27,479 nt of DNA. Source: Clostridia bacterium. Its GTDB lineage: Bacteria; Bacillota_E; RBS10-35; JAJYVN01. The stretch spans positions 1-27,479 of the forward strand of contig DAHWHT010000110.1 in assembly GCA_027335515.1 (NCBI GenBank), read 5' to 3'. This document shows, one piece after another, positions 6,236 through 13,436 of the stretch. The stretch's first letter is position 1; each line of letters opens with the position of its first letter. The notes under the pieces are model-generated. The model did not search any database. It was given only the letters and a program-made list of their open reading frames with translations, and had not been told where the DNA came from. Made by a program: the position numbers and the translations under genes.

Positions 6236-7474
6236 ATGGGGCGGCACGGGTTGCGCCGGATGTATGGGATGGCGCTTGCCGGGTTGATGCTGGCGGGCTG
6301 CGCCGCTTCGGGGTCGGCGCGGTCCGCCGCGAGCCTTTCCGCCACGTCCGCCGCGGTCGCGCCGCCGTCGGCGGCGGCTGCCGCGCGCCTGATCCAAGGG
6401 TATTTCGCCGCGGCCGCCGCCGGCCGCTGGTCCGACGCGTACGCGCTGTGGTCGCGAACCTGGCGCCGCACGCACCCGGAGGCCGCCTGGAAGGCTTCGG
6501 ATCCCCTGCCGGCCGGGGCGCGGGCGACGGTCTCGACCGCGGGCATCCACCCCCAGGCGGGTGGGCTTTACGTGCCGGTGGCGGTGCGGGTGCGCGGGGC
6601 TCGGAGCACCCGCACCGGTCAGGCCGGGTTTATCGTGGTGGCGCGCGGTACCTCGGCCCGTTTGGCCGCCGGCGGTATGCTGCCCCCGCCGGCGATGACG
6701 TACCTGCAGGCGACCCTGGCGGGGACCGGGCCGCAGCGGGGCCAGGGGAACTGCGGATCGTACCGCGTCCGGTGGTCGGTGGTCCGGGGGCGGCACGCTC
6801 CGTCTGCCGGCACCTTTGCCGGTGATCGCACCACCTTGACGATCACCGGCAAGGGTGGCCGCAGGCTGTCGCCGCTGCCGCTGCCGCCGTTCAGCTTCGG
6901 CACCTACCCGACCTACTGCGGCGATCTGCTGGGGCACGGCACCGCCATGGTCCTGGTCTCCTACTACAACGGGCCCGGACCGCTGCGGCAGGGTGAGGCG
7001 TTCGTCTTCCAACTCGGCCGCCGCCACGGACACCTCGTGGGTCAGTTGCCGATCCGGGGGGACGACCTCCGCTACCCGCGTCCCCAGGCGGTGGGGGACT
7101 TGTATCCGCGGGTCTTGGTCACGCAGCGGACCGCCGCCTATCTGGGCGGCCGTCCGGTGTTGGTGCCCTCGGTCTGGGCATACGCCCAGCAGGGGGCGGT
7201 CGGCCTGTATGGGGCGGCTGCGGCCGCCTATCCGGGTCCGCTGCGCGCGGATCTGGCGCGGCGCGACGCGGAGCTGCGGCGGGCATTGCCGTGCCACACG
7301 CAACTGGCGTCCTGTGCGGGTCCGGCCCTGCTCGGGGCATACTACGACTACCAGGTTCTGGGCGAGGGGGCCAAGGGGTTGAAGCGACTGCAGGCGCTGC
7401 TGCCCGCATCCGACCGGTCGTGGCTGCGCGGTCAGGCCGCCGTGATCGACGTTCGCCTGCGCCGCCTGCCCTGA
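6236..7474 (+). CDS. Lipoprotein of unknown function, coupled to the sortase
   Basis: The 412-residue protein starts at ATG 6236, one base after the sortase stop. It has a positively charged start, a hydrophobic stretch and a lipobox L-A-G-C with lipidated Cys22, so it should be diacylated and anchored to the outer face of the membrane. An Ala/Ser-rich linker follows (to about 50), then a segment F-A-A-A-A-A-G-R-W-S-D-A-Y-A-L-W that resembles the start of NTF2-like/DUF4878-type surface domains, and a larger second domain with a few Cys residues. No enzyme motif was recognised. Tight coupling to the sortase suggests a joint role at the cell surface. The 101 bases that follow are the gap to a convergent gene. 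Confidence 0.7.
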   Translation: MGRHGLRRMYGMALAGLMLAGCAASGSARSAASLSATSAAVAPPSAAAAARLIQGYFAAAAAGRWSDAYALWSRTWRRTHPEAAWKASDPLPAGARATVSTAGIHPQAGGLYVPVAVRVRGARSTRTGQAGFIVVARGTSARLAAGGMLPPPAMTYLQATLAGTGPQRGQGNCGSYRVRWSVVRGRHAPSAGTFAGDRTTLTITGKGGRRLSPLPLPPFSFGTYPTYCGDLLGHGTAMVLVSYYNGPGPLRQGEAFVFQLGRRHGHLVGQLPIRGDDLRYPRPQAVGDLYPRVLVTQRTAAYLGGRPVLVPSVWAYAQQGAVGLYGAAAAAYPGPLRADLARRDAELRRALPCHTQLASCAGPALLGAYYDYQVLGEGAKGLKRLQALLPASDRSWLRGQAAVIDVRLRRLP

Positions 7475-7575
7475 GCGGGGCGGAGGGGTGTGCGGGCGGG
7501 GCGCGCCGGGCCGCCCACCGGCGACACGCGTGCGTCCCGGCCCATGGTATAAACGGGGAGCGGTTCCGGAGGCGC

Positions 7576-8031
7576 TCAGGGGGTGCCGGGCGGGATCGAC
7601 CGTCGGCCGGCGAAGCCGTCCTGGTACCCGTGGTAGTGGGCGACGGTGGGTTCGTCGTCGCGCCAGCACAGCAGCACGGGCTCACCGCGGACCACCGACG
7701 GGAAGTCGCAGAGTCCAGAGTGGATGTCCTTGACCAGACAGCCGCGGGCGGCGATCTCGCGCAACCGTTGCTCGCCGGCGGCCCGATGCGCTTCCAGGCG
7801 CTCGCTGCAGGCACGGCTGTCGGCGGCGAGGATCGGTTCCCCGGAGGCGCGGTACCCCACGGCCTGCAGGCGTTCGATTTCCGCCTGGAGGTCCCGCATC
7901 GCCTGGACGTGGGTCCGGACCTCCGCCAGGGTGGTGCGCAGGTACGGCAGCATGCGGTTGGCGGTGGCAACCGTGAATCCCTCGGCGGCGTCCCTGCGCT
8001 CGGCGGTCGGCTCGGTTCCGTTTTCCGGCAT
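7576..8031 (-). CDS. DUF2203 domain protein
   Basis: The 151-residue protein begins F-T-V-A-T-A-N-R-M-L-P-Y-L-R, a family hallmark (F-t-x-x-x-A-n-x-l-L-P). Helical segments with L-Q-A-E-I-E-R-L follow, then the conserved end G-C-L-V-K-D-I-H-S-G-L-C-D-F-P-S, P-V-L-L-C-W and G-F-A-G-R-R-S-I. DUF2203 proteins are small, cytosolic, of unknown function and common in Bacillota, Chloroflexota and Deinococcota. ATG 8031 is chosen because GGGGGGAT lies at the right distance upstream and the family homology starts about 17 residues in. The frame continues upstream without meaning. Its promoter would lie in the 184-base gap shared with the divergent oxidoreductase gene; TTGACC appears there on the minus strand without a well-spaced -10. 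Confidence 0.85.
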   Translation of the reverse strand: MPENGTEPTAERRDAAEGFTVATANRMLPYLRTTLAEVRTHVQAMRDLQAEIERLQAVGYRASGEPILAADSRACSERLEAHRAAGEQRLREIAARGCLVKDIHSGLCDFPSVVRGEPVLLCWRDDEPTVAHYHGYQDGFAGRRSIPPGTP

Positions 8032-8215
8032 CGGCGATCCCCCCGTGCGGATACCGTCCGTCGGCGGGTTCGCTGCGCTGGTCAAGGGTGCCTGCCGTGG
8101 TTTCTCCGCCGGGCCGCCGTCGCATCGGGCCGTGGCCCACATTCGGGGACGAAAGGGGCGTGGACCTGGAGGGTGGCGGTCGGTGCGGCCGTGCGCCAGG
8201 CCAGGGTAGACGGTC

Positions 8216-9436
8216 TTGGAACAATCCCGTGTAAGGCGCTTCGTCATTATCGGTAACGGCGCGGCGGGCACGACCTGTGCCGAGGTGCTGCGCAAGCAGG
8301 ATCCCACCTGCTCGGTGACCCTGATCACCGAGGAGCCCCATCCGCTATACAACCGTGTTGCCCTGCCCCGGATGCTCAAGGGGGAGGTGCCCCAGTCCAA
8401 GGTCTTTCTGCGCTCGGTGGAGTGGCACGCCGACGCCGGCATCCGGCTCCTGCGGGAGACCCGCGTGACGGCGGTCGATCTCCACGGCAGGACGGTGACC
8501 ACCAACCACGGTCAGGAGCTTGCCTGGGACGGATTGCTGGTGGCGACCGGCGGCCGTCCCAACCGTCTGCCGGTTGGGGGCGGGGATGCGCCAAACAGCC
8601 TGAATTTCCAATACTTCGACGAGACGGTCGCGCTGAGCCAGCAGATCGAGCGCAGCCGTCGCGCCGTTTCCGTGGGCGGCTCGTTCATCTCCTATGAATT
8701 GGCGGAGGCGTTTCGGGTGCGCGGGCTGGAGGTCGTCTGGCTCATCCGCGGCCCGCGCTGGCTGCGCCGTGTGCTGGACGAGCAGGGTGGCGAACTGGTG
8801 GACCGCATCGCCGCCTCCCACGGGGTGCAGGTGGTGCACGGCCAGGAGGTCGCGAGCGTTCGCGTCGCCGACGGGCTGGCGACGGGTGTGGTCACGACCG
8901 GCGGCGATACGATCGACTGCCAACTGATCGGTGCCGGCCTCGGGTTGACCATGAACACGGACTTCCTCGCCGGCAGCGGCGTCGAGATCCGCAAGGGCAT
9001 CGTGACCGACGCCTGTTTGCGCACCAACGTCCCGGGGATCTTTGCCGCCGGAGACATCGCGGAGTATGCGGACCAGGTCACCGGGGCGCACCACCTGATG
9101 GGGACCTGGGACAACGCCCTGGCCCACGGCCGTACCGCCGCCCTGAATCTGCTGGGTGCAAAGACGCCGTATGTGGACGTGCCGACCTATCAGAGCGGTC
9201 TGTTCGATACCATCATTTCCGTCCTGGGCGTGACGCCCGAGACCCTGCCGGACGCGGAGACGATAACGCATTGCGACCTGGACGCCCGCAGCTACCGGCG
9301 GTTGTTCTTTAGCGAGAACCGCCTGGTCGGAGCGGTGATGATCGGTTCGATCAAGGGTAAGAAGCGGCTGATGGAGCTGATCCGCCAGCATGCGACCTTC
9401 CGGACGGAACCGGAACGGCGGGTACTGCTCACCTGA
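8216..9436 (+). CDS. FAD/NAD(P)H-dependent oxidoreductase, NirB N-terminal-like
   Basis: The 406-residue pyridine-nucleotide-disulphide-type flavoprotein has an FAD Rossmann motif I-I-G-N-G-A-A-G (11-18), the substrate-side signature P-L-Y-N-R-V-A-L-P, and A-T-G-G-R-P-N-R. A second Rossmann motif V-G-G-S-F-I-S-Y-E-L-A follows, then the FAD-closing G-I-F-A-A-G-D-I-A-E-Y. The sequence resembles the N-terminal flavin domain of assimilatory nitrite reductases and related rubredoxin or ferredoxin reductases. It lacks the sirohaem/Fe-S domains, so nitrite reduction by this protein alone is not implied. It may pass electrons from NAD(P)H to an unknown partner. The start is TTG 8216; no ATG or GTG lies before the FAD motif. 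Its stop is 101 bases from a convergent gene. Confidence 0.85.
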   Translation: MEQSRVRRFVIIGNGAAGTTCAEVLRKQDPTCSVTLITEEPHPLYNRVALPRMLKGEVPQSKVFLRSVEWHADAGIRLLRETRVTAVDLHGRTVTTNHGQELAWDGLLVATGGRPNRLPVGGGDAPNSLNFQYFDETVALSQQIERSRRAVSVGGSFISYELAEAFRVRGLEVVWLIRGPRWLRRVLDEQGGELVDRIAASHGVQVVHGQEVASVRVADGLATGVVTTGGDTIDCQLIGAGLGLTMNTDFLAGSGVEIRKGIVTDACLRTNVPGIFAAGDIAEYADQVTGAHHLMGTWDNALAHGRTAALNLLGAKTPYVDVPTYQSGLFDTIISVLGVTPETLPDAETITHCDLDARSYRRLFFSENRLVGAVMIGSIKGKKRLMELIRQHATFRTEPERRVLLT

Positions 9437-9537
9437 CGGACGGGCGGTCGTGCCGTGGGGGGTGACCGGCGCCTGCGGAGCGGTGCGCGTTGCTGGATCC
9501 CTGCCCACCGCGCGCTACGGGGGCCGGCGGCGGCCCC

Positions 9538-10977
9538 TCATTCGGCGCGGGATCCTGTCGCGCGGGGGAGCCAGCGCTGCCAGGATCCCGTCGGCCGGGC
9601 GTTGAGGGTGGGGGCGGGGCGGAGGGTCCAGGTCTGCAGCCGCGCCGCCTCCCAAAGGCGCAGCGGGCGGAAATCTGCGGGGAAGACCGCCCAGTCCCAG
9701 TGGAGCCGCTCGGGCGGTTTGACGCACTCGGCCGGCAGAAGCGGGCACGGTCGCCAAGGGATGCTGGTGGCCGTGGGATCGGCGACGGCACGGGATACGG
9801 CCCCCAGGAACTCGGCGGGGCCGACGGCGGTTTGGCCGACGGTCACGGCGGCGGGCAGCCGGCCGTGGCCGTCCACGAAGCGCAGCAACCCGGCGGCGGC
9901 CGCCGCGAGCGCGGTGCGGTCGGCGCCGCCACGGGGCGCAGGCGGCGGCGGCTCGCCCGGACCGTCGCAGCTTGCGACCCGCAGCGGCCCGGGCGGGTCC
10001 GAGAGTCGACGGCACAGGAGGCACAGCGTTTCGGCGGCCGATAGCGCGATACCACCGCGTTGCAGCGGCGTCGCGGCGTCGTGGACCAACGGGGCGAACG
10101 CGGTCACCTCGGCGGACTCCAGGGTCAGGTCCGCCGTACGGTCCGGATGGCGGGCGACCAGGTCGCGGATGGTGACAAACCGCACACCCTCGCGACGCAA
10201 GGTCTGGATGTAGCGGGCAAAGGCGGCGGCGGCGGCCGCGATCTCCGCCTCCGGGCGCAGTGGCGCGGGGCGCCAGTCGCTTTGGGGCGGCATGCGGCCG
10301 CGCCCGAAGTTGACGGCATCCCAGAAGGCCGTGGTGCACAGTTCGGTCGGGTGGGCCACCACGTTCACCGGAGGGTCGTCGTGGGCCCGTGCGGCCAGGG
10401 CGGCACGCACCTGATCCAGGGCCGCGTCGAGCGCCGCAGGCAGTGCGGTCAGGAATGGCTTGGGCGCCGCGACCGGGGCGGACCAGTGCAGCAGGCCGGC
10501 GTAGTGCACCGGGACGGTGCCACAATCGATGTAGCTGTTCCAGCCCTCGCTGTATTCACAGGGGACGCCCCAGCGGCGCAGGACCGCAAGCGCGGACGCG
10601 GTCCAGTTGCCGCCGGGCTGGGTGTAGCAGGCGGGTGGGCCGAAGGCTTCCCGCACCTGTGCAAACCCGGCCGCTTCCCGCGCCGCGAAGGCGGCCTGGG
10701 CCTCCAGCCACGTCAACCCGGACGCCTCTTCCGCGATGGTCGGATGGAGGCTGTGGGTCGCCGAGTGGTAGCCGACGGCGTGGCGCGCCAGGCGCCGGCG
10801 CAGGGCCCTGCCGTCGGGTCGGGCCTGCCACGTTTCCAGCTTGCGCGCCACCACGGGGAAGGTGGCCGGGGCGTCGTTGGCTTCCAGGACATCCAGGATG
10901 GCAGCCAGCGCGGCGTCGCTCTCCGGCGTCAGGAAGTCCTCCGTGTCCAGGCGCAGGGCCACCTCGGCTGCTGCCAT
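9538..10977 (-). CDS. Polysaccharide-deacetylase-like (NodB fold) protein with extra C-terminal region
   Basis: The N-terminal half (about 1-290) is NodB-like. It has L-R-L-D-T-E-D-F (Asp11, Glu13, Asp14), A-T-F-P-V-V-A-R-K-L, the metal-binding His pair G-Y-H-S-A-T-H-S-L-H-P (His71 and His75), and a late V-V-A-H-P-T-E-L-C carrying the C-terminal motif His. Such enzymes remove N-acetyl groups from cell-wall or exopolysaccharide sugars. No signal peptide is seen, so it may act on a cytosolic lipid- or nucleotide-linked precursor. The last 190 residues or so (from about 290) match nothing I recognise; P-F-x-P-L-x-P-type and Trp-rich pieces occur near the end. ATG 10977 lies 84 bases after a glycosyltransferase on the same strand, so the two probably build one glycan. 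Confidence 0.72.
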   Translation of the reverse strand: MAAAEVALRLDTEDFLTPESDAALAAILDVLEANDAPATFPVVARKLETWQARPDGRALRRRLARHAVGYHSATHSLHPTIAEEASGLTWLEAQAAFAAREAAGFAQVREAFGPPACYTQPGGNWTASALAVLRRWGVPCEYSEGWNSYIDCGTVPVHYAGLLHWSAPVAAPKPFLTALPAALDAALDQVRAALAARAHDDPPVNVVAHPTELCTTAFWDAVNFGRGRMPPQSDWRPAPLRPEAEIAAAAAAFARYIQTLRREGVRFVTIRDLVARHPDRTADLTLESAEVTAFAPLVHDAATPLQRGGIALSAAETLCLLCRRLSDPPGPLRVASCDGPGEPPPPAPRGGADRTALAAAAAGLLRFVDGHGRLPAAVTVGQTAVGPAEFLGAVSRAVADPTATSIPWRPCPLLPAECVKPPERLHWDWAVFPADFRPLRLWEAARLQTWTLRPAPTLNARPTGSWQRWLPRATGSRAE

Positions 10978-11061
10978 CCACCGGTCGCCCGTGCGCCCGC
11001 GCGGCGCCCGGGCCGCACCCCCTTTTCCCGTGATCGTCGGCGCAGGGACGGTACGTCGGCC

Positions 11062-12108
11062 TCAGAGCGGACGGGTACCGCCATGGCCGCAGAGGTCTGG
11101 GGTCGCCACCAGGCTTCGATACAACCGCAGGTGTGCCTCGGTCTCCGCGCGGACCGAAAAGCGCTGCGCCACCGACTGCCGCGCGGCCTCCCCCAGCCGC
11201 GCACGCAGGGACGCGTCGGCGCACAGACGCAGCGCCGCCGACGCCAGCCCCGAAGGTGGGGACAGCCAGCCGTCCATTCCGTGGCGGATGGCGGCCCGGT
11301 TGCCGGCGATGTCCGTTGCCAACACGGCGCATCCGGCCGCCATGGCCTCAAGGACGGCGTTGGAGAGGCCCTCCATGCGGGACGTGTTGAGCACCAGTGT
11401 GGCCTGGGCATACAGGCGGGCCATGTCGCCATGGGGCACCTCGCCGAGGTAGGTGGCGTGCCCGTTGGCCGCCGCGCGCTCCAGGAAGGGCCGCGCAAAC
11501 GCCTCGTCCCTGGCGGGGCCCGCGATCAGCAGGCGCGCCGCGCTGCCGCGGGCGGCGAGGTCGGCGACGAGCGCCAGGGCGAGGTCCGGTTCCTTGACGG
11601 GCCGCAGGCCGGCAGGCAGCAGCAGGACCGCCTCGTCCGTGCCGCTGCGTGCGTTGGGGGTAGGGCGGGACGGCACGGGCACCCCGGGTGGAATGACGTG
11701 CAGGCGCGGGGCGAGTCCCGGCAGGCAGGCGGCGACGTCGTCCCGCGCGGCTTCGTGGTAGGCTACGCAGGCGGAGACCGCTTCGGACGCCCCTCCCTCC
11801 AGGGTGCGGCACTGATCGGGATCGAGGTCGGTGCCCGTGAAGGTCCAGACGACGGGCGCCGCGTCGGCCCAATCCAGGGCGGCAATGCCGGCGCGGACGG
11901 CGTGCAGTGCGTGGACGACGCTGCGCGGTCCTGGCGGCGGCTGTCGGCGGAGATCGGCCACCTCATGCAGGAACACGCGTGCGCCGTGGGCCTCTAGGGC
12001 CTGGCGCAGACGGTCGGCGGTAACGCGGTTGCCGGCGCTGGCTGGCAGGCCATCCTGAAGCACGATGTGCACGGATGGGGCCTGCGGGACGGGCTCGACC
12101 ACAGGCAC
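11062..12108 (-). CDS. GT4-type glycosyltransferase
   Basis: The 348-residue two-domain GT-B protein starts S-V-H-I-V-L-Q-D-G and continues with V-H-A-L-H-A-V-R-A-G and V-V-W-T-F-T-G-T-D-L-D. The C-terminal donor domain has G-L-R-P-V-K-E-P-D, L-L-I-A-G-P, and Y-L-G-E-V-P-H-G-D-M-A-R-L-Y followed by S-R-M-E-G-L-S-N-A-V-L-E-A-M-A-A-G (the E-x7-E motif of retaining GT4 enzymes). The H-A-x-x-A/S-G and T-G-T-D-L pieces recall SenB-like glycosyltransferases; this is a weak hint only. GTG 12108 is preferred: SD GGGAGGGG lies about ten bases upstream and the ATG at 12150 falls inside the proposed -10 box. The gene leads the pair with the deacetylase-like gene. Donor and acceptor are unknown. Confidence 0.85.
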   Translation of the reverse strand: MPVVEPVPQAPSVHIVLQDGLPASAGNRVTADRLRQALEAHGARVFLHEVADLRRQPPPGPRSVVHALHAVRAGIAALDWADAAPVVWTFTGTDLDPDQCRTLEGGASEAVSACVAYHEAARDDVAACLPGLAPRLHVIPPGVPVPSRPTPNARSGTDEAVLLLPAGLRPVKEPDLALALVADLAARGSAARLLIAGPARDEAFARPFLERAAANGHATYLGEVPHGDMARLYAQATLVLNTSRMEGLSNAVLEAMAAGCAVLATDIAGNRAAIRHGMDGWLSPPSGLASAALRLCADASLRARLGEAARQSVAQRFSVRAETEAHLRLYRSLVATPDLCGHGGTRPL

Positions 12109-12138
12109 GCGACATCGGCCCCTCCCGGAGCGGCTGCC

Positions 12139-12151
12139 CCGTGTAAGCATA
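12139..12151 (-). promoter_or_regulatory. Candidate promoter (-10 TATGCT) of the glycosyltransferase gene
   Basis: TATGCT on the minus strand (12151-12146) predicts transcription from about 12139, leaving a 31-base leader with the GGGAGGGG SD before GTG 12108. The same hexamer is the proposed -10 of the crp-like gene. No clear -35 was found. Confidence 0.35.
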
Positions 12152-12308
12152 GCCGATGACGCGTCCGGGCGGACATGGCGGCGTGTAAGGGCGGGTGGGG
12201 TGGCGCGGGGCGGCCTGCGCGGGACGCGACGGAGGAGCCGTGCCGGCTGTGGCGAACCACTGGAACGGTCTCGTGGCCGCAGGGGCTGGGTGTGGGAAGG
12301 GGGCCGCC

Positions 12309-13268
12309 GTGCGCCGGATCGCGGTGATGACCAGCGGGGGGGATGCCCCCGGCATGAATGCGGCGGTGCGAGCGGTCGTTCGGCGCGCCGTGGCCTTCGG
12401 CGTCGAGGTGATCGGGATCCGCCGCGGTTTCTACGGGCTCCTGCGCGAGGAGTTCCAGCCGCTTGAGACCGAATCCGTGCACGACATCATCCATCGCGGT
12501 GGCACGATGCTTCTGACGGCCCGGTGCGCGGAGTTCCTCACACCGCAGGGGCAGGCGGCCGGTTTGGCCAACCTGCGCGGTCAGGGCGTCGAGGGTTTGG
12601 TGTGCGTTGGCGGGGACGGCAGTCTGCGCGGGTGTGCCGCCCTGGAGTCGCTGGGCCTGCCGGTCGTCGGCATCCCGGGGACGATCGACAACGATCTGGC
12701 GGGCACGGAAGCCACGGTCGGTTTTGATACGGCGCTGAACACCGCGGTCGATGCCGTGGACCGGGTGCGCGATACGGCGACCGCGCACGAGCGCACCTTC
12801 GTCGTCGAGGTGATGGGCCGCCACTCGGGGTTTCTCGCGCTGGCGACGGGGCTGGCCTGCGGGGCGGAGACGATCCTTGTGCCGGAGATCCCCTGGAGCG
12901 TGGATGTGGTCTGTCGGCGGCTGCGTCGCGGCCTCGAACGCGGTCTGCGCCAGAACATCGTGATCGTCGCCGAGGGTGCCGGGCATGCCGTGGACCTCGG
13001 CACCCAGATCGAGCGGGCCACCGGGCTCGAAACGCGCGTGACGATCCTTGGACACGTGCAGCGGGGCGGTTCGCCGACGGCGGTGGACCGCAATTTGGCC
13101 AGTCAGTTGGGAGCGGCCGCGGTGGAGTTCCTGATGGAGGGACACCACGGCCTGATGGCGGCGGTCCAGGGAAGTGTGCAGGTTGGCGTGCCGTTGCGAT
13201 CGGCGACGGCGGGCCGGCGCCACCTGGACCCAGCGCTGCACGAACTGGCGCGCATTCTGTCGGCGTGA
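12309..13268 (+). CDS. pfkA: ATP-dependent 6-phosphofructokinase
   Basis: Phosphorylates fructose 6-phosphate to fructose 1,6-bisphosphate, the committed step of glycolysis. The 319-residue length is that of bacterial PfkA. Visible signatures are M-T-S-G-G-D-A-P-G-M-N-A-A-V-R (ATP site), L-T-A-R-C, V-G-G-D-G-S-L-R-G, P-G-T-I-D-N-D-L (catalytic Asp), E-V-M-G-R-H-S-G and L-G-H-V-Q-R-G-G-S-P. The Gly-Gly-Asp-Gly form of the phosphate loop indicates ATP rather than pyrophosphate as donor. The start is GTG 12309, directly after GGGAAGGGGG. The longer open frame upstream is not conserved. The gene is followed by pyk on the same strand, the classic Gram-positive order. Confidence 0.96.
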   Translation: MRRIAVMTSGGDAPGMNAAVRAVVRRAVAFGVEVIGIRRGFYGLLREEFQPLETESVHDIIHRGGTMLLTARCAEFLTPQGQAAGLANLRGQGVEGLVCVGGDGSLRGCAALESLGLPVVGIPGTIDNDLAGTEATVGFDTALNTAVDAVDRVRDTATAHERTFVVEVMGRHSGFLALATGLACGAETILVPEIPWSVDVVCRRLRRGLERGLRQNIVIVAEGAGHAVDLGTQIERATGLETRVTILGHVQRGGSPTAVDRNLASQLGAAAVEFLMEGHHGLMAAVQGSVQVGVPLRSATAGRRHLDPALHELARILSA

Positions 13269-13436
13269 TCCGTGCGCCGGGCGGAGTGCTCCGGATACCG
13301 CGGTGGACGCCGGATCGGCGGTTGGCGGCCACACAGCAGCCCGCCCGTGCCTGAGCCCGTGAGGGCAAATTCGAAGGCTGGAAGGGGCGGAACCTGGTCG
13401 GGCGGACGCGCCTTCCGGGTGGACCGGCGGCGCGGG

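Noticed and set aside
7548..7553. TATAAA in the gap between the lipoprotein and DUF2203 genes
   Set aside because: The two genes converge and no + strand gene starts within 600 bases, so a promoter here would have nothing to drive. Kept only as an AT-rich spot.
8207..8212. TAGACG before the NirB-like gene as a -10 box
   Set aside because: It would start transcription inside the TTG codon at 8216. Match and spacing are poor.
9520..9537. GGGGCC/GGCCCC hairpin at the end of the deacetylase-like gene, possible terminator
   Set aside because: Six base pairs in very GC-rich DNA, overlapping the stop region and with no T-run on either strand. Such hairpins are expected by chance here.
12146..12151. 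ATG at 12150 as glycosyltransferase start
   Set aside because: It lies inside the proposed -10 box, while GTG 12108 has a strong SD and sits just before the homology.
13272..13436. In-frame extension upstream of pyruvate kinase
   Set aside because: No resemblance to pyruvate kinase N-termini, and the residues are low complexity. The core begins within about 10 residues of ATG 13437.
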